A stretch of DNA of 64,000 nt from Scatophagus argus. Lineage: Eukaryota; Chordata; Actinopteri; Scatophagidae. The stretch lies in NCBI RefSeq assembly GCF_020382885.2, contig NC_058504.1, positions 11,584,519 through 11,648,518 of the forward strand, given 5' to 3'. Each line of letters starts with the position of its first letter. Position 1 is the stretch's first letter. The notes under the pieces are model-generated. The model had not been told where the DNA came from. It saw nothing but the letters and a program-made list of their open reading frames with translations, and did no database searches. This document shows, one piece after another, positions 11,701-25,779 of the stretch. The translations under genes were made by a program, and so were the position numbers.

Positions 11701-13261
11701 CCACACACACACACACACACACCCACTGGGGAAGACATTTAATACCCAGCAGTCATTGAAATCAATCTCTTCTCCAATCAAAGGACAATCCCCTCATTGA
11801 AAATGTACTTTAAGTTAATTAAAGCACACTTTTATGGAGCTCAGAAGGGAGCAGCTCCAGGAAGCCAACTTTTGGTTAAACTACAAAAAGAAAACTGTAT
11901 CTTTTGATATTCTGCAGTCTGTTAACTAATGAAAAAATAAAATCATTTAAACCAGAAATTCAACAGCAAATAAGTAAAGGCCCATGTTATCTGCACTGAG
12001 CACACTGTGGTTCAACCGTTTGTTCCTTCAGAGATGTTTGGAAGGATGAGGGTGTGGGGTCTTGATGTTTCCTACAGCAAGTATGAATACCTTTAGGTCT
12101 TAGCAGCCTGCCAAATGAAATGAAAATAAGCCAGTGAATGTGATATTTTATTTATCCCTTTGGCAATCGTACAATCTGTTTCCTAACCATCATCACCAGA
12201 GGGAGGTCTGAGGTTAGGGTCAGATAAGGGACAGAGCTGGTGAAAAATGGTGTCCTACTCAAGGACACTTCAGCAGCTCAGACCGGCAGTACAGTCCAGC
12301 AATCCAGAGGCTAGCGAAAGAACAATCATCAGTCTCTGTCAGGTAATCGACCCAGATGTTTCAATTCATAACAACACAAGGACAGGCACGGTAATAACAA
12401 TAAAAGTGGGCAAACCAAAACAGTAAATGCTAATTAAATCCCTGTTTGCTAACCAAGTCAAGCCTGCCAGGTTGCGGAGCGTCAAAGTGAAGCATTCAAC
12501 AACAAGGGGAACCATGACAGGCAATACTTTTTATTGCTCACTCAAAATGTGGCTGAGCAGCCTCAGCTGGTAGGTCATGAGTGCATGAGTGTGATCAGAC
12601 GTTACAGAGGGGCGTGTGTGAAAGGCTGCAGGCTCCCTCACTCTGCACACGTCAATGCGGTATAACTACCCCGGAGGTCCCTTTGTGGATGTAAAGCAGA
12701 GGAGAGGGCAGGAGGAAGACGTGGCCTTCAGTGTGCTTCACAAAATGATTCCAGCTAATTATTTCACTGCAGGAGCGAAGGAGAAAATACAAGGATGAAG
12801 GGGAAATTAAAAAGCAACTCAATAATTGCAAAGAAGAGAAGGGAATTTTTGGAGGATATGATTTATTCCATGTGGAGAGGAGAAAAGGGTCAGGTAGTAG
12901 CTGGAAAACACATATTTGCTGTCTTACTGAGAGTCTCATGGGGCACGAGCCAGCAGTCTGTTAGCTTAGCTTAGCATAAGGACTGCGAACAGAGGGAAAC
13001 AGCTACCAAGGATGTCCAAAGGTTTAAAAAAAAAAAAAAAAAAATCTGTCAACCAGCACCTCTGAAGACCATTACCACGTACATCTCGTAGTTTAGTCCG
13101 TTAAAACATGTGAAAAGGTGCGAAAATGATAAATTGTTCCACTTTATCGTGGCTAGACGCTGTGACGTTCAGAAGAGAAACCACAATGCAACAAGCCCTC
13201 TAAAGTAAGTAACGACATCTGTTAGCACGACTGCTCATCCACTTTGGAAACATCATGCTTT

Positions 13262-13492
13262 CGAGTCAAGATTCAAAGACTTTTATTGTCAGTTCACTAT
13301 ATGTGCTGGACATACAGGAGAATCGAAATGATATTTCTCTCTCACCTTACTGCTAATGCCATGTAATTAAATCAAAAAAAGAGAAAATCTCATAGCAGCG
13401 ATAAACTATAGCAGTAATAAAAACTATAGCAGTAGAATATAAATATAAATATAAAATCCAACCTATGTACAATAATGACAGTGTAAATGCGG

Positions 13493-13533
<41 letters not shown>

Positions 13534-13755
13534 GTGCCGAGTCTTTATGTGCAAAACAGCTAAGGTAAGTCCTTGTGTAAATGGGTGTGTTACAGTCTGG
13601 GGTCAGGTTACAGGTAGTGGACAGAGTTTAGTGTCCTGACAGCCTGGTGGATGAAGCTGTTCAACAGTCTTGTGTAGTGGGCTACTTTTTCTCCTGAAGG
13701 CAGGAGGCTGAAGAGGGAGTGTGAGGGGTCGGCGGTGTCACAAGGGATGCTGATG
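13262..13755 (+). repeat. Interspersed repeat with internal (CA)n
   Basis: It starts with GATTCAAAGACTTTTATTGTCA, runs through a (CA)n tract (13494-13528), and ends with the block GTGTCCTGACAGCCTGGTGG and GAAGCTGTTCAACAGTCT. The block order matches the repeat at 18050-18530: TTTATTGTC head, central (CA)n, then a TGATGGC/AAGAAGCTGTT tail. This suggests two copies of one fish repeat family. The class is unknown to me. Confidence 0.5.
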
Positions 13756-14413
13756 GCTCTGCGAGTGTGGAAAATTTGCTGAACGATAATATAATAAATA
13801 TAAAGACTTATTTAATATATGAGGAGCAGTTTTCACAAAAGAAGGCTCACTTGACCACAGCAGGGTAAACCAAACATCCCACATCACGCAGACAGAGTTA
13901 CAAAGAGTGAACAAGTCAACCCACTTCTGAACACATTCTGTGGAGGCTAATATGTGATGCTTCAAATGTGCAGTCAAGAGAAAATGCAGGAACAGAGTGT
14001 CCAACTCCCACCTGAACTTTGGCTTCACTCCTCCCCTCACACAACTGAGGCATTTTGCAGTTCATACATTCATGCACACACACTCCATAAAATTAACCCC
14101 AAATTACATCTCCGAATGCAACCAAATTGTATTATCCTCCCATCACTCCCCATTACAGCCACACTTTAGGAACACGCGAGAATCTGCCTCCCAAACTCTG
14201 TGCCCGTCTCTTCTAATGAACATTATCTCTGTATCCTAAAAGCAATGGAGAGGAGCAAAGGGAGGCCAAATTTAATCAGAGCTACTTAGAGCTCATTGTG
14301 GGGTCTGCCGGGGCTCTGAAGAGCCAAGCAGCAAACACACAGACAGAGACTCAAAAAATAAAAGTCGTGAAAAAAAACCCCAAAAAAAACAGATAGCTGG
14401 GAAATTAGCTATA

Positions 14414-14485
14414 TTACCAGGATTCGAACCTGGAACCCTCTTGCTATGAGGCGACAGCGCTAACCACTGCACCACCGTGCCGCCC
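14414..14485 (-). mobile_element. tRNA-like repeat head (SINE-type, not a functional tRNA)
   Basis: The minus strand reads GGGCGGCACGGTGGTGCAGT, then GGTTAGCGC (A-box) and GGTTCGAATCC (B-box). This is a very common fish repeat motif that tRNA finders often report as a pseudo-tRNA. I do not see a complete tRNA cloverleaf. The body of the repeat is probably the AT-rich sequence further along on the minus strand. Confidence 0.6.
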
Positions 14486-15011
14486 ATAGTTATGAATAGA
14501 AAACGCAAATATTTGGCGCTTTAAGGAGTATTCAATAATGTGATCTGACTGATCAAAGTCTGTTTATAGGTCTTTGGCAGAAGGACGTCATATTTGAAAA
14601 AAGTTGGACAAAGTCTGTAGTGGCTTGTGGCTCTGATAAATTGTCTTATAGTTTTATCATTCGAGGCTACTTTACAAAAGTCACATTTGCCAAAGTTGTT
14701 GCAGGCAAATGAACCCAAATTTCATCGATGTAGTGCAAGTACTTAGACTTGAACAGAGTGAACTCTGCAATCATTCAGTAGCTCTGATTGTCACATGAAC
14801 ATTCAAAGTTGTAAAAGAGAAAGAAAGGAATCTTTCCCATCTCTACTATACATCCAACATGACATGAATGTGGCATCAGTAGGTTGAGTGCTGGAGACCT
14901 CATTTACTTCCATCATAGCTCCGCCCTACTTCCACCTGAGCAGGGATCCAACCAGCCTAAATCAGAGGAAGAGAGAACATCTGTCTGAGCATACAGGGCC
15001 TGTAAGTCAAG

Positions 15012-15130
15012 TCATGTCATGTCGGTTTTATTTAGATAGCCCATTGCCTCAAGGGCCTGTACATTATGTACAGCATGAGATATACATCATCTCTCTACAA
15101 AGGGATTTTACCCAGAGACTGTCCACAAAC
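15012..15130 (+). repeat. Interspersed repeat fragment with TTTATTTA-type head
   Basis: The sequence CAAGTCATGTCATGTCGG then TTTTATTTAGATAGCCC resembles a common fish repeat (CAAGTCAAGTTTTATTTATATAGCCC, remembered). A shorter relative appears at about 4866-4930. Boundaries are approximate. Confidence 0.4.
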
Positions 15131-18049
15131 TGAAAACAATAGCTTCCTGGCAGGTGAGATATAAACAGAAATACTTCTACAATAGGTAGGAAATGAATAA
15201 CACAACAGCAGCGATCATCCGATATCTACCAGAATCAAAACACTCTGTTATCATAATGTAATTAAACACTGTACACAGCTCTATATGTGCATGTAATGTG
15301 TCCTCTCAACGCTACTACACAAACACACACTCTCCACCCACTCTTGCAAGCAAACTCACAACATCTGCATTTATTTCCCTAAAGCTGCATCATTATATTG
15401 TATATCACTGTGTTGGACTCAGTTTGTTTCGTTTGCTCCTCTCCAAAGCGCCTCCTCACCGGCCTTCGCTCTCATCTAACAGTGTGTTTGTTTGCCTGCA
15501 GGCGGCACAGTCAGAGACAGTGTGCCCCGGTGAAGTGGCCGATTCCCCCGCTGCATAAATGTTATCATAAATTCATGTCACTGGAGAACATTTGTGTCTT
15601 GAACTGACAGTATGAGACGGGGCTCTCTAAATTCAAGACTGGTAGCCTGTCACATCTGGTCATTGTCCTGCTCCGGTGGAGCAGAATCGGTATGATGCAA
15701 CCTCCAGGATGTGTAGTGATGAACACTAAACTTCCTGTTGCTGCTCTGTGCCTTCGGTCTTTGTCTCCTTCATTTGCACTCTTACTCTTCTTCTTGTCCC
15801 TGTGTTCCATTCATGAGTCTGCTCCACTTTTTCACCTCCTCTCATCTTTTCTCAGAGCTTGTCTCTTTACTTTTACTTTCTCCTTCAGTCCTGTACATAC
15901 ACCGTCAATCCCTTCTCATCTCTCCTAAACCAAACAGGCACATATTGTAAACCCTTGCCGAGCTCCCAGTGGGTGGGGAGAAAAATGTTGGAAAAAAAAT
16001 TGCTGAAATCTTATCATGGCTCTGACAGAGCCTGCAGCCTCAGAGCTCGTCTCTGCGCTGTTTCAGAGTGTCCCCACTGCTCTTCTACATCCTGCCTCAT
16101 TTGGTTTTCTGCAACATTAGAAAGGAAGGTGGGACACTGCGAGAGCCTCAGGTTTGCCCTCAAAACTTTTGGAAGTCTAGGAAGTGAGATGTTCTAATTT
16201 TCCTGATCTCTTCACATTCAATACGCACACTGGTCTTATCTGAATATTACTGGTTTAAGGGTTCATATTAGGAAACCATTACACGCTGCATAACTTTTGG
16301 TGATGTGGAAAATCCACTTCACAGCAAAGCTATTCAAATGCAAGTATGTAGGTTGATCAAATTTTAAAATGGCCTTATAGGGCTCAGGGTGTGCAGAGCA
16401 GTGTGTACATGCATGGCTGCGCTGCCTCTGTGGCAGCCCTCCTCCACATAAAGCCTCTCATGTCATCTTTACTGCGGGCCAAGAAGATTCAGCACTGCAC
16501 ATAATCTAGAGGCAACAACAGTCTGGCAGGCTTGGACCCCACACACACATGCACTGTTGAAGAAATACGATGGCATTACACAATCCTGCATTTTCCTTTC
16601 CTGACACAGTCGTGTTCCCTGCTCAAAGACGAGATGGAAGAGGTGGAAGATGAAAAGGAGGGGACTAGAGGGGAAATGCTGATGAAATGAAAGTTGAAAT
16701 GATCAAGTATTTCAGGGAATTTGATTTACAAAACCACAATTGCAATAATTTTTTAACTGCAGTTATTTAAAGTTGGTGTTGTCTCATAGATATTGATGAA
16801 ATTGCATAGGAAAGGTTTTGCATGTTTATTGAAATTGATTTTTTTTTTTTAACCATTAGGTAACATACAATTTACAGACTTAACTTTTATAAATCCACAA
16901 TGATCACACGCCACAAAATTAGTGGAGGAAATAGTGGAAACATTTAAATGACTATAAATATTTTGGTGACAAAGTGAGTCACCATGTTTTGAATTGATAT
17001 CTATAGAACAATCTCACAAAGTTTTTTAATTTAATTTCATGAATTCATTTATAATTACAGAGTACATTAATTAATGATCCCCAAAACATGCCAGAGTTAG
17101 TGAGCTGATTAATTGTCAACGACAAGATGTTTTAAAACCTAAACAGCAATAAAAAAAAAAAAGAAAAGAAAAAAAAAGAAATCTCAAATTAATAAATCAG
17201 ACTCAAAGCTGCTTCATTTGTACAAGCATGACAAGACGGGACATTTTTGACTGCATCTGAATCTATCCAATATGCCCGCAGTTAGCCTGACATGTAGGTG
17301 TGGTTTTACATTTCATACTTCCAGGTGCACTCACATGAATATGAACATGAATAATTAAGTGTTCCATACTGTAGCTTTTCACCTGGAATAACTCTCGTAC
17401 CTGTCGTCCGCTCTCAGCTGTTTCAATAGCAGTCAGTCAGTGTCCTCTTGGTGGAGCCGTCTCCATTTGTGGATTGGTTACTCGCTCATCATTACTAATT
17501 CAATAAAACAGAAGATGATTCAAATGACTTAAAAGCACCACTTGTGTCTTCCCTTTTTGCTAATCAACATCAATGAAGCTTTAAGAAAGAAAGAGAGATG
17601 ATGTATGTACATTTCTGACAGCGACAACCTCCAAAGCCAAAGCATAAGGACTGAAAATATGGTTTACCAGCATTCATTCAGAGGTGACTGCTGTTATAAT
17701 TTAGTATGGATGTTTAAAAGTTGAAAATTTAGAGCTTTTTTAAAAAAAAAACACAACAGTTGACAAAACCATCTCACTTCATGGTAGGTTTAGTAGCCGT
17801 TTCTGAGAAATTTAAGAGCTTCTCATTGGCTAAAAACACTGAACTACTGAATTCATTCTTGAGCTTGAAGATCGAGTACATTGTAGTTAGGTTTTCATCC
17901 AAATGTTACAGAAATGTTCTGAAAAATCAGAAGAAAATGTGAATTTATGGTCGTGTTTTGCTTTGGATAGAAAAAAAAAAACAAATGGTCAAACACCATC
18001 TTTCCCTGAAAATTATGCAATATGATGGACAGTGCAAAAGCAGCTAAAT

Positions 18050-18530
18050 AGTCAAAGTCAAAGTCAAAGTCAAAGTCAAGTGTACAATAAAGTGTACTTT
18101 ATTGTCAAAGATCTATGTAACAGGGGTTAGCACAGAAAATTGAAATTTCGTTTGACCAGTCTCCAATGTGCAGTAAAAACTAAAAACTAAAACTAAAACT
18201 AAACATGTAGGTAAGACAGTGACAATAATTACACACACACACGCACACACACCCATACACATACACCCAAAACAGGCACACACAGTGTGCAGTAAGGACA
18301 ACATCCTGATAAAACTATGTACAATAAAAATACACACACACTGTCATAGCAGCAGAAGTACAGTCAATGGACATACCGGTATGTGCAGTAGTGTAGATGC
18401 AGTATGTAAGGTGCAAAGAGTAAAGTGCGAGTGACATGTCATGAAATGTTCATGGAGTGTTCATCAGTGTGTTGATGAGTCTGATGGCTTGTGGAAAGAA
18501 GCTGTTTCTCAGTCTGCTAATAGTGTGAGG
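18050..18530 (+). repeat. Interspersed repeat with (GTCAAA)n head and (CA)n interior
   Basis: A tandem GTCAAA array (about 18053-18078) leads into ACTTTATTGTC. A (CA)-rich tract follows at about 18233-18290, and the end is TGTTGATGAGTCTGATGGCT with AAGAAGCTGTTTCTCAGTCT. The organisation parallels 13262-13755. It is non-coding. Confidence 0.5.
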
Positions 18531-19712
18531 TGATATTGTTTAGTCAAGTTCAATTGTAGTTTTTGGTGGTTTATTTTTGCAGAATAAAGTAATTGCAATG
18601 GCTGCAACCATCAACGGAACTCATTTCAATCCACTGCATCAACAGTTTGAATCAAGATTATGTTATGTAGCCTACTTTCTATCACTATACAGCCTTGCCA
18701 GACTTAACGGATTCAACAGAAGGTGACTGAAACACAAGTCGTGAAGCACAGACCTGACCTAGTTAAAACCTCCATCTTCCCGTTAACCAAGCCACATATC
18801 GGCAGAGTTCCTATGGGCTTGCATCACAGCATAAAAAATAAGATGTGAAGTAATTATCTGGGGCAGAACATACAGAGGGCTGTTGAACACATGCAGCCCT
18901 ATGGAATAGGTCAGAGCTGGAGTATGAAAAGGTTGCTGTTGCAGTCCAAAAGCAGCATGGCAGACTTCGCTTTGGGGGGTTTTACGGTAGCAGGAATGTT
19001 GAACGAGGCTAAAGAGGTTAGCGCGTTGAATGATCTCCCATTTACAGCATCAGCTGCTGCCCCGTTTGTAATGTCATAGTGAGCTTTGAACTAAATATTC
19101 ACAGCATAATATAAACAGTTCAGCCTGTGGGATAAGGTATGTATATAAAGCACAATTCTTCAGCAAAATCAACTCATTCCAGTGGTATCAGTGAATTCAC
19201 TATCGGGGCCAAAGTCAATATGTTCAGATTGTTGAACTTGATCAAACTATGGAAGTTTGATATATAAAAATCACACACCTCACCTCTGAGGAACAGAGGG
19301 CTCAAGAGTCCTAAAGGGAGGACGCTGTTGTGGCTTCAACATGGCCTGCTCATCTCCAGTCAACCAGGTTCCTGCCAGTTCCAGCTCCAGGGTCAACCAG
19401 CCACTGGCCTGCTACACTCCTGCTAAATACAGCAGACCTAGGTCAGGTACTAGGTTCCAGTCCCGCTGCCCTCTTGATGGTCTAAACTTCTCTTGTGTTT
19501 CCCGGTCATCCTCTTGAGCAGTTTCACACCTCTGTTCATCCTCCTGCCCCATCATTCAGACCTGCATCATTCTTCAGCTCCGTCTGATCTGTCTTGACCC
19601 CCCCCCGCCATCCATTTGATAAACATGGTACAATCAGAAAAAACAAAACAAAGAAAAACAGCAGCATCATGTAGAGATGGAGCTCTACCCCTCAAAGGAA
19701 ACACCAGCTAAA

Positions 19713-19732
19713 GGGGGGGGGGGGGGGGGGGG
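19713..19732 (+). repeat. Homopolymer of 20 G
   Basis: This is an uninterrupted run of 20 guanines, rare in animal DNA and able to form quadruplex structures. It may also mark a sequencing-difficult or polymorphic site. A C-rich run lies about 110 bp upstream (19601-19608). Confidence 0.9.
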
Positions 19733-20142
19733 TTCTCAAACACAAACCAAAACAAGTCAATAAGCAGACAGTAGACAAGACACATACTCCCAAAATTTCT
19801 TGATTTACTATGCATTTGTGTGTGTGTGTTTGCTCTGAGAGTTTTGCACCCTGTACACCGTTACGTCACCATGATTCAGTCTGTGGATGACCTCAGCATA
19901 CCTGACTCAAGCTGCTTTATGGCCTGAAGCTGACACCTTGTCCCGAAGTGACACACACAGACAAACATGCAGACAAATGCACAAACAGACAGAGGCATAC
20001 ACACAAAAAGCAGAAACTTATTTTTGATTTTATAGGTGGATGTGGGCGTATGCTAGCACTTCATATCCTAGAACCACAAGCTTAGAAGCAAAAGACATGA
20101 TGATTTTGTGGAGGATGGTTACAACTGCATTAGGACTGCTAC

Positions 20143-20437
20143 TATTATTTTTACTTTCAATAATTCAGTTATTTTCTTGATCAATTGAGAGTTGTTGTGT
20201 CTATAAAATGTTTGTTCCCTTATCACTATTTAAATTTCTTTGTCCAAGCCAAAATCCTCAGATTACATGTTTAACCAACCAACAATGTAAAACTCATTTA
20301 CTTTGACCTAAACTAGCCTGTAGAGACTGTTTGTCATTCTTCAAGAAAAATAAAAGAGATTAATCACAGTAATTGCAGACTAATTTGCTGTCATGCTACT
20401 AATTGGGTAATCATGGTTTCAGCTCCAGTGCACTCAT
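20143..20437 (+). mobile_element. MITE-like interspersed repeat, copy B
   Basis: The head is TTTCAATAATTCAGTTATTT with TTCTTGATCAATTGAGAG, and the tail is TAATTGCAGACTAATTTGCT through GGTTTCAGCTCC. This is the same family layout as copies at 5085, 36088 and 63663. It is diverged and non-coding. Confidence 0.5.
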
Positions 20438-22533
20438 TTCTAAAATGAGCCCAACTGAATCTTAAAGCAGGACTGTGTCATGTAATTCTTTATCTTCCAG
20501 CTAAAATGCTGTAACAGCGCTGATGCAGCATCATTGTCTGTGTGGACACACAAGCAAGCATTCAGTGACGTAGCCATCACACAACCTGCACGACAAGGCC
20601 GCTTGTGAGACCTGGTGAACTTGCCACTTGTATGTATGTTTGCAGTTCAAAAAAAAAGATTTAGTGTGGAGTACCTCTCTGAACTTCAACTGAAGCGATG
20701 GGATATATAATAACATATGACATTACAATTTGAATCAACAGATAGAGTCAGTTTTGCTTGCAACCTATGAAAAACAGCCCCTGTCTGAATACTTATGTCT
20801 ATATAGTGTACATGTCATTCTCAACTGGCTATCAAAGACAAAAATTCCCTCAAGGGTACCTCCACATGTAGACTGCAAGGGGGCCAGAGGTCAAGCCACA
20901 AAGTGATCAGCAGAGAACCAGTCCACCTCCTGAGCCATAGCTGCTCCACTACGTATGTCAGTCCATTTGTTACAAGCACATGAAATAGGTTGGGTATACT
21001 TTCATGACCCACACCTTCATGCGTTAACCGCACCAGACGATACAAAATAAATCTCGGTGGGTGATAACTAATGTGATTCAAGGTGGTTCACTTGCTACTT
21101 TTGACCTGTTCGCCAACCCTCCTTCAAATAGAACGATCATTTAAATACAGCAGTAAATTGTATTTATGTGTCCCTGTCTGCCATAGTCACACCGGTCAAC
21201 GTGGACCCCAGAACAAAAGATTAAATCAGTAGAGAGAACTGATGTCACACCATAACCATAAAGGTTTTGAAATGAAAACCAAAGGCACAGAGAAGGAAAC
21301 AACAAGATATAGAGATGGCAAATATGGCTGTGGTCGTTTAAGTCAAAATATATTGCAGCGCTAAAAGTACACTTTGTGTCTCTGGGCACATCTGTACTTG
21401 TCCACTTGTGTGTGATGTGTGCATTGTTATGTTACACAGAAAGAGGACCCATAAATACAGCAATTACAGACACAACAGAAACACTAAGAAAGCCAAAACA
21501 CAAAGAAAACTCACTGAAAAAAACAGTAGAAGCAGGGAACACAGCAGGTAAGAGGACTTAAGGGAACAAGATACTCACACAAGATACACAGGGAACGCAG
21601 ATAAACCCACAAGACACACAGGGAGAGCACAAGTATTTTTAGACAGAAAAGGGACTGAACAGGTGAAAACAGTGTGGGTGGGGCAAGCAATCAAAAAGGA
21701 GGGAAAAACAGACAAAGACAGGAAATGAAAAGCTAAACAGGACACAAGAGGAGAAAGTCTACAAAATAAAACAGGAACCAACCTAAATATAAATGTCAAA
21801 TTCTGACATGCACAAGCTCGCATTCGTGCTAGTATGGGTGCATCTGTTCTTATCTGTCAAAAAAGATGTTTTCTGAGCAGTGACAGTTTTGCAGAGTGAG
21901 CCGGTTGCTGTTAGGAGTCTATCAAAACCATTAAAAGATAGATTATTAGTGCTCTAAACTTTAGTGTGAGTCTGAAAGACTTAAAGAATGATTAAAAACA
22001 AGTTTTGTTTATGTCATGCAAACAGCAATGCCCAACCCAAATAGTCTTACAAGTCCCAACTAAATGAACAAATCCAGAGAAATCATACTAAAAGCCTATT
22101 TAATAGTCTGCTGTACCTTCTTTTTCCAACTTTTGAGGTGAAGTTGAACACATTAGTATTGAGCAACCAGGTTCAGGTTGTGATCTTCAGTTTGTAGTCA
22201 CATTAGTTCATGGAAAATTAACACTCTAAAGTCATCATAGCATGTACCTTACCAGTTAATGTTTAGAAAGATATGTGACAAAATCTCATCATGACTCCTA
22301 AAAATCCCATGAATAAAACTCAGATTGCATCATCATCATCAACGCTTAAAAATATGTGAAGACATTAAGATAAACTACATTATAATAAAGCGTGATTTAC
22401 AAGGGGTTCATTTATTTGCAGTCATTCTTCTGTTTTGAACTGTAAAACATAAAAGCCGGCTGACAATAATTACATACATTCATGAACTATCCTCAAGGGA
22501 ATTATCCTGAAGACTGGGAAGATGACCTGAGTG

Positions 22534-22540
<7 letters not shown>

Positions 22541-22575
<35 letters not shown>

Positions 22576-22868
22576 TGAAACACATGCGATGTAGTCCATC
22601 TCCAAGCTCACCTCTTCTCACGACATAACATATTAAATGGAAACGCTTCGCCTGACGCTGTCACTCCCACTGAGGTCCCCGGTAAAGCACTGTTTCCACT
22701 GGCGCTGTCCACACACATCCCAGTTCTGTCTCTTCCTCTTACACACACACACACACAAAACACAACATGTCCCACAAGTGACGATGATGGCCGTTGACGG
22801 ATCAGAACATGATGACACAGCCAGCAGCCACCTAGCATGGAGAGGGGGAAATCCCTATGAAATAAATA

Positions 22869-22901
<33 letters not shown>
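22541..22901. repeat. Pair of (TG)n and (CA)n microsatellites
   Basis: (TG)15 lies at 22541-22570 and (CA)n at 22871-22901, with a shorter CA run at about 22741-22757. The two long arrays are inverted relative to each other about 300 bp apart. No gene is associated. Confidence 0.85.
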
Positions 22902-22905
<4 letters not shown>

Positions 22906-24289
22906 TCAGACAAAAAGATGGGCAGGGGACAAACTATCCTGCTGACGTGCTCACATTTAACCCTCACACTGCTGAGTGTGTGCCCATGGAGGGGATGGGA
23001 AACAATACACAAATGAAAGGGCAGAAAAAAAAAGATAGAGTGCGTGCAGGAGTGTGTGCATATGCTTGTGTGTGTGAGTGTGAATATAAGTGAAGCAGGC
23101 AGAGCTCACTGTGACCTCACTTTCTTTTTATATACAAGCAGGATGGAGAATCCATGTACCCTGTCAGCTCGAGACAGTGTACACAACACACACACATGCC
23201 TTTTCTCTCTCTCTAACACACACACACACACAAGCTTGCATTACACACTGAGAGTGTGTGCTGCCTGGAGGACAGCGATGGAGACATCTGAGGTGTAAAA
23301 GCCTCTCAGGCAGCAGCGGAAGTACAGAATCAAACCAAAGATGTGAAAAATATATATATTATTTTAAACTGAAGAATAAAGGATGTGGTGCCTGATCACG
23401 GTTTATCATTTTCCCTGTTAAATACTCAAATAATACTTAAAAGACATCATCCTAGCAAGCACAGACAAGCCAAAGTCAAATGCAAACACAAACACGTGGC
23501 TGATCTGACAATCATTCAGGGCTTCCTCTGAGGCCACAAGTGATGTTACGGTTCTGAATTGACTCTGTTACTTGAAAAGGGTCACACAGATGCCGTTTAT
23601 GCAAAACCCCCACTTGAATAGTGAAAAGACCAAAAGAATGACCTTCATCCACACTTTTAAAAAAATACAGTTTGCAGTAGGCTGACCTGCAACTGACAGA
23701 CTTAAATAAAGTTCTGCTTCCTCAGAGCCATCACTGTAGGACAAGCAGCATGGAACATGTCACCGATCCGAGCATGGCCTGAGGACAGGACAGCCAGTCG
23801 CATACAAGGGAGTGGAGTTCGACCAACCAGCCAAAGAGGAGGACATTTTTTACCAGCGGGACCGCTCTTGAGCAGTAACACTATAAGAAAAAACTGTTTA
23901 TGAGTTTCTGCTAAGATTATGGGTTCCTATCGAGCAGACAAGGATGTAAATATGAATGTGGTGTTTATCATGAAATGGAAAGACACTGTGATCTGTAGAT
24001 GCACATTTCTGCATTTTTCAGTGCAGGTTAACGTGTTGCAAATGAAATCAAATCAAACATAAGAAATTTCACAACATCAAACATTTATTCATTCATTTAA
24101 CTTCTGGCTTTACGCAACCTTGGTCATGAAATGGGAGATGCAGAAAGAGAAAGCAAAGACAAGACACATATTGTTTGTTCCATGAGCTGAGTAACTGGGA
24201 AGACAGTTTTAGGCAGAAATCCCCCATAACTTCCACTTCACTGCTCTGCAGCGGAAGCGGGTTAAAGGAGTGGGTGGTGATCACAGCAG

Positions 24290-24560
24290 AGGCAGGAAGA
24301 GAGGAGGAGAGGATGCATAAGTACAAGGGACAGGAGGAGAGGAAGAACAGATTGGTGAGACAGCAGAGAACAGAAAGAAAGAAAGAGGGCACAGGAGTAA
24401 ACATGAGAGGAAAAAAGAAGAGGAGCAAAGTCTGAGGAAAAGGACAAAAGTGATAGAGGAGGAGGAAGAAAAGTAAGGGATGCGTAATATAAAAGGGGAA
24501 TTAGAAAGAATTAGTAGAAGGAGCAAGGATAAGATAAAAGATGAACAATAAAATGGAGAG
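24290..24560 (+). repeat. Purine-rich, strand-asymmetric tract
   Basis: The plus strand is strongly A/G biased (GAGGAGAGGAAG, AGAAAGAAAGAAAGAGGG, GAGGAGGAGGAAGAAAAG). Open frames on the minus strand here are serine/leucine/phenylalanine-rich products of that bias and are not real proteins. Confidence 0.6.
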
Positions 24561-25779
24561 CGGAAGCAAATCATTGAACAAGGTGAAGGACGGGAGGACT
24601 CTGAGTCATCAGGCCTCAGCCAGGAGGTTTCATACTTAATTTAACTTAAACTCAAAAAAATATACATCTTCTCCAGCTTTCAAAGGGAGGCAATTAATGG
24701 ACATTTCATAAGTTTTGGATGGCATGAACTTTGTGAATAATCAGCCAATAGAAAACCTTGACATTTGTGTTCTTAAAGCAGCCTCAAGCAGCCCCATGCA
24801 AGTTGCTCACAAAACAAAAAAAAAAAAAATGTAACCATTTGTGCTGCAAAGCCTGGAGGTGACGTCTGCCTTTTGGAAGTCAGTGGTAGATACTGTATTA
24901 GCATGTACAGATACACAGTTTGAGTGCTGTAAACTAACAGAAGGAGCAAGACAAACAGCCGTGTGCTGCTAGGGAAACAGATGTGTGCAGTCTGGGGAAA
25001 GCACATGTACACCGACATGTGGAAAACAAACGAGTGCTGCAAAGGGAGCCGGATGACCCGTCTGCCTGTCTGCGCACCAACTGTACGCAGACGTTCATTT
25101 ACATTGCTTTGCATATTGAAAGTTAAAGAACGTAATCTCTGATAATGTATTCCTGCATGCTTGGCTTGAAAATCATAAATTTCTCGTTCAAGTTTAGCTT
25201 TAGTTACTTTGCTCTTTGCATCCTGATTTATGGACTCATTTATGTTGCTTTTTTGTTTTATTTTGCTGGCATAGTTCAGCTATATTGTTATGGACTGTTG
25301 TTGAATTGAGGTTCACAGGAAATGGCGCCTACCCGCCCTCATTCTATGGAGCAGAGAACACACTATTTAGAGTAACACTGTCTCACGCCAGAGTCCAACA
25401 AATCAGCAGACATCCTGTATTACTGTGTGGTGATTCGGTAATGTGGAGGTTCTGTTTAACGAAGTTAATAATCTGCAGTGAAACTGTGTTAATTACATAG
25501 CATCCACCTGTAAGCAAAAAAAAGCACGCACTTGAAGGACCACAACATAGGCACGTGTGGATTGATGGTAGTCTGGAAGAGACGTAACACCATCTGGTGG
25601 CAGTTTGAAGTCATTACAACTTCAGGCGAAAAACTGGAAAGAAGGAGCCACCTGAAGCAGTCAGTAACAACCACCACGTCATGAGAACCTGAACACAACC
25701 AAACTGATTTATTCTATTCACCATGTAGGAAAAAAAAAAAAGAAAAAATATATACAAAATGCAAAGTTTAAAAAGTTCA

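Noticed and set aside
19330-19620. Ser/Pro-rich plus-strand stretch starting near ATGGCCTGCTCATCTCC
   Set aside because: It is interrupted by stops and has no splice context. Perhaps an old repeat, but there is nothing to name.
20821-21081. 86-codon minus-strand frame with a protein-like composition
   Set aside because: Possibly transposon-derived, but I could not match it to a transposase or reverse-transcriptase motif and there are no ends to define an element.
22637-23298. Two plus-strand frames around (CA)n arrays
   Set aside because: They contain long Thr-His repeats from the microsatellites and lack domains or splice sites.
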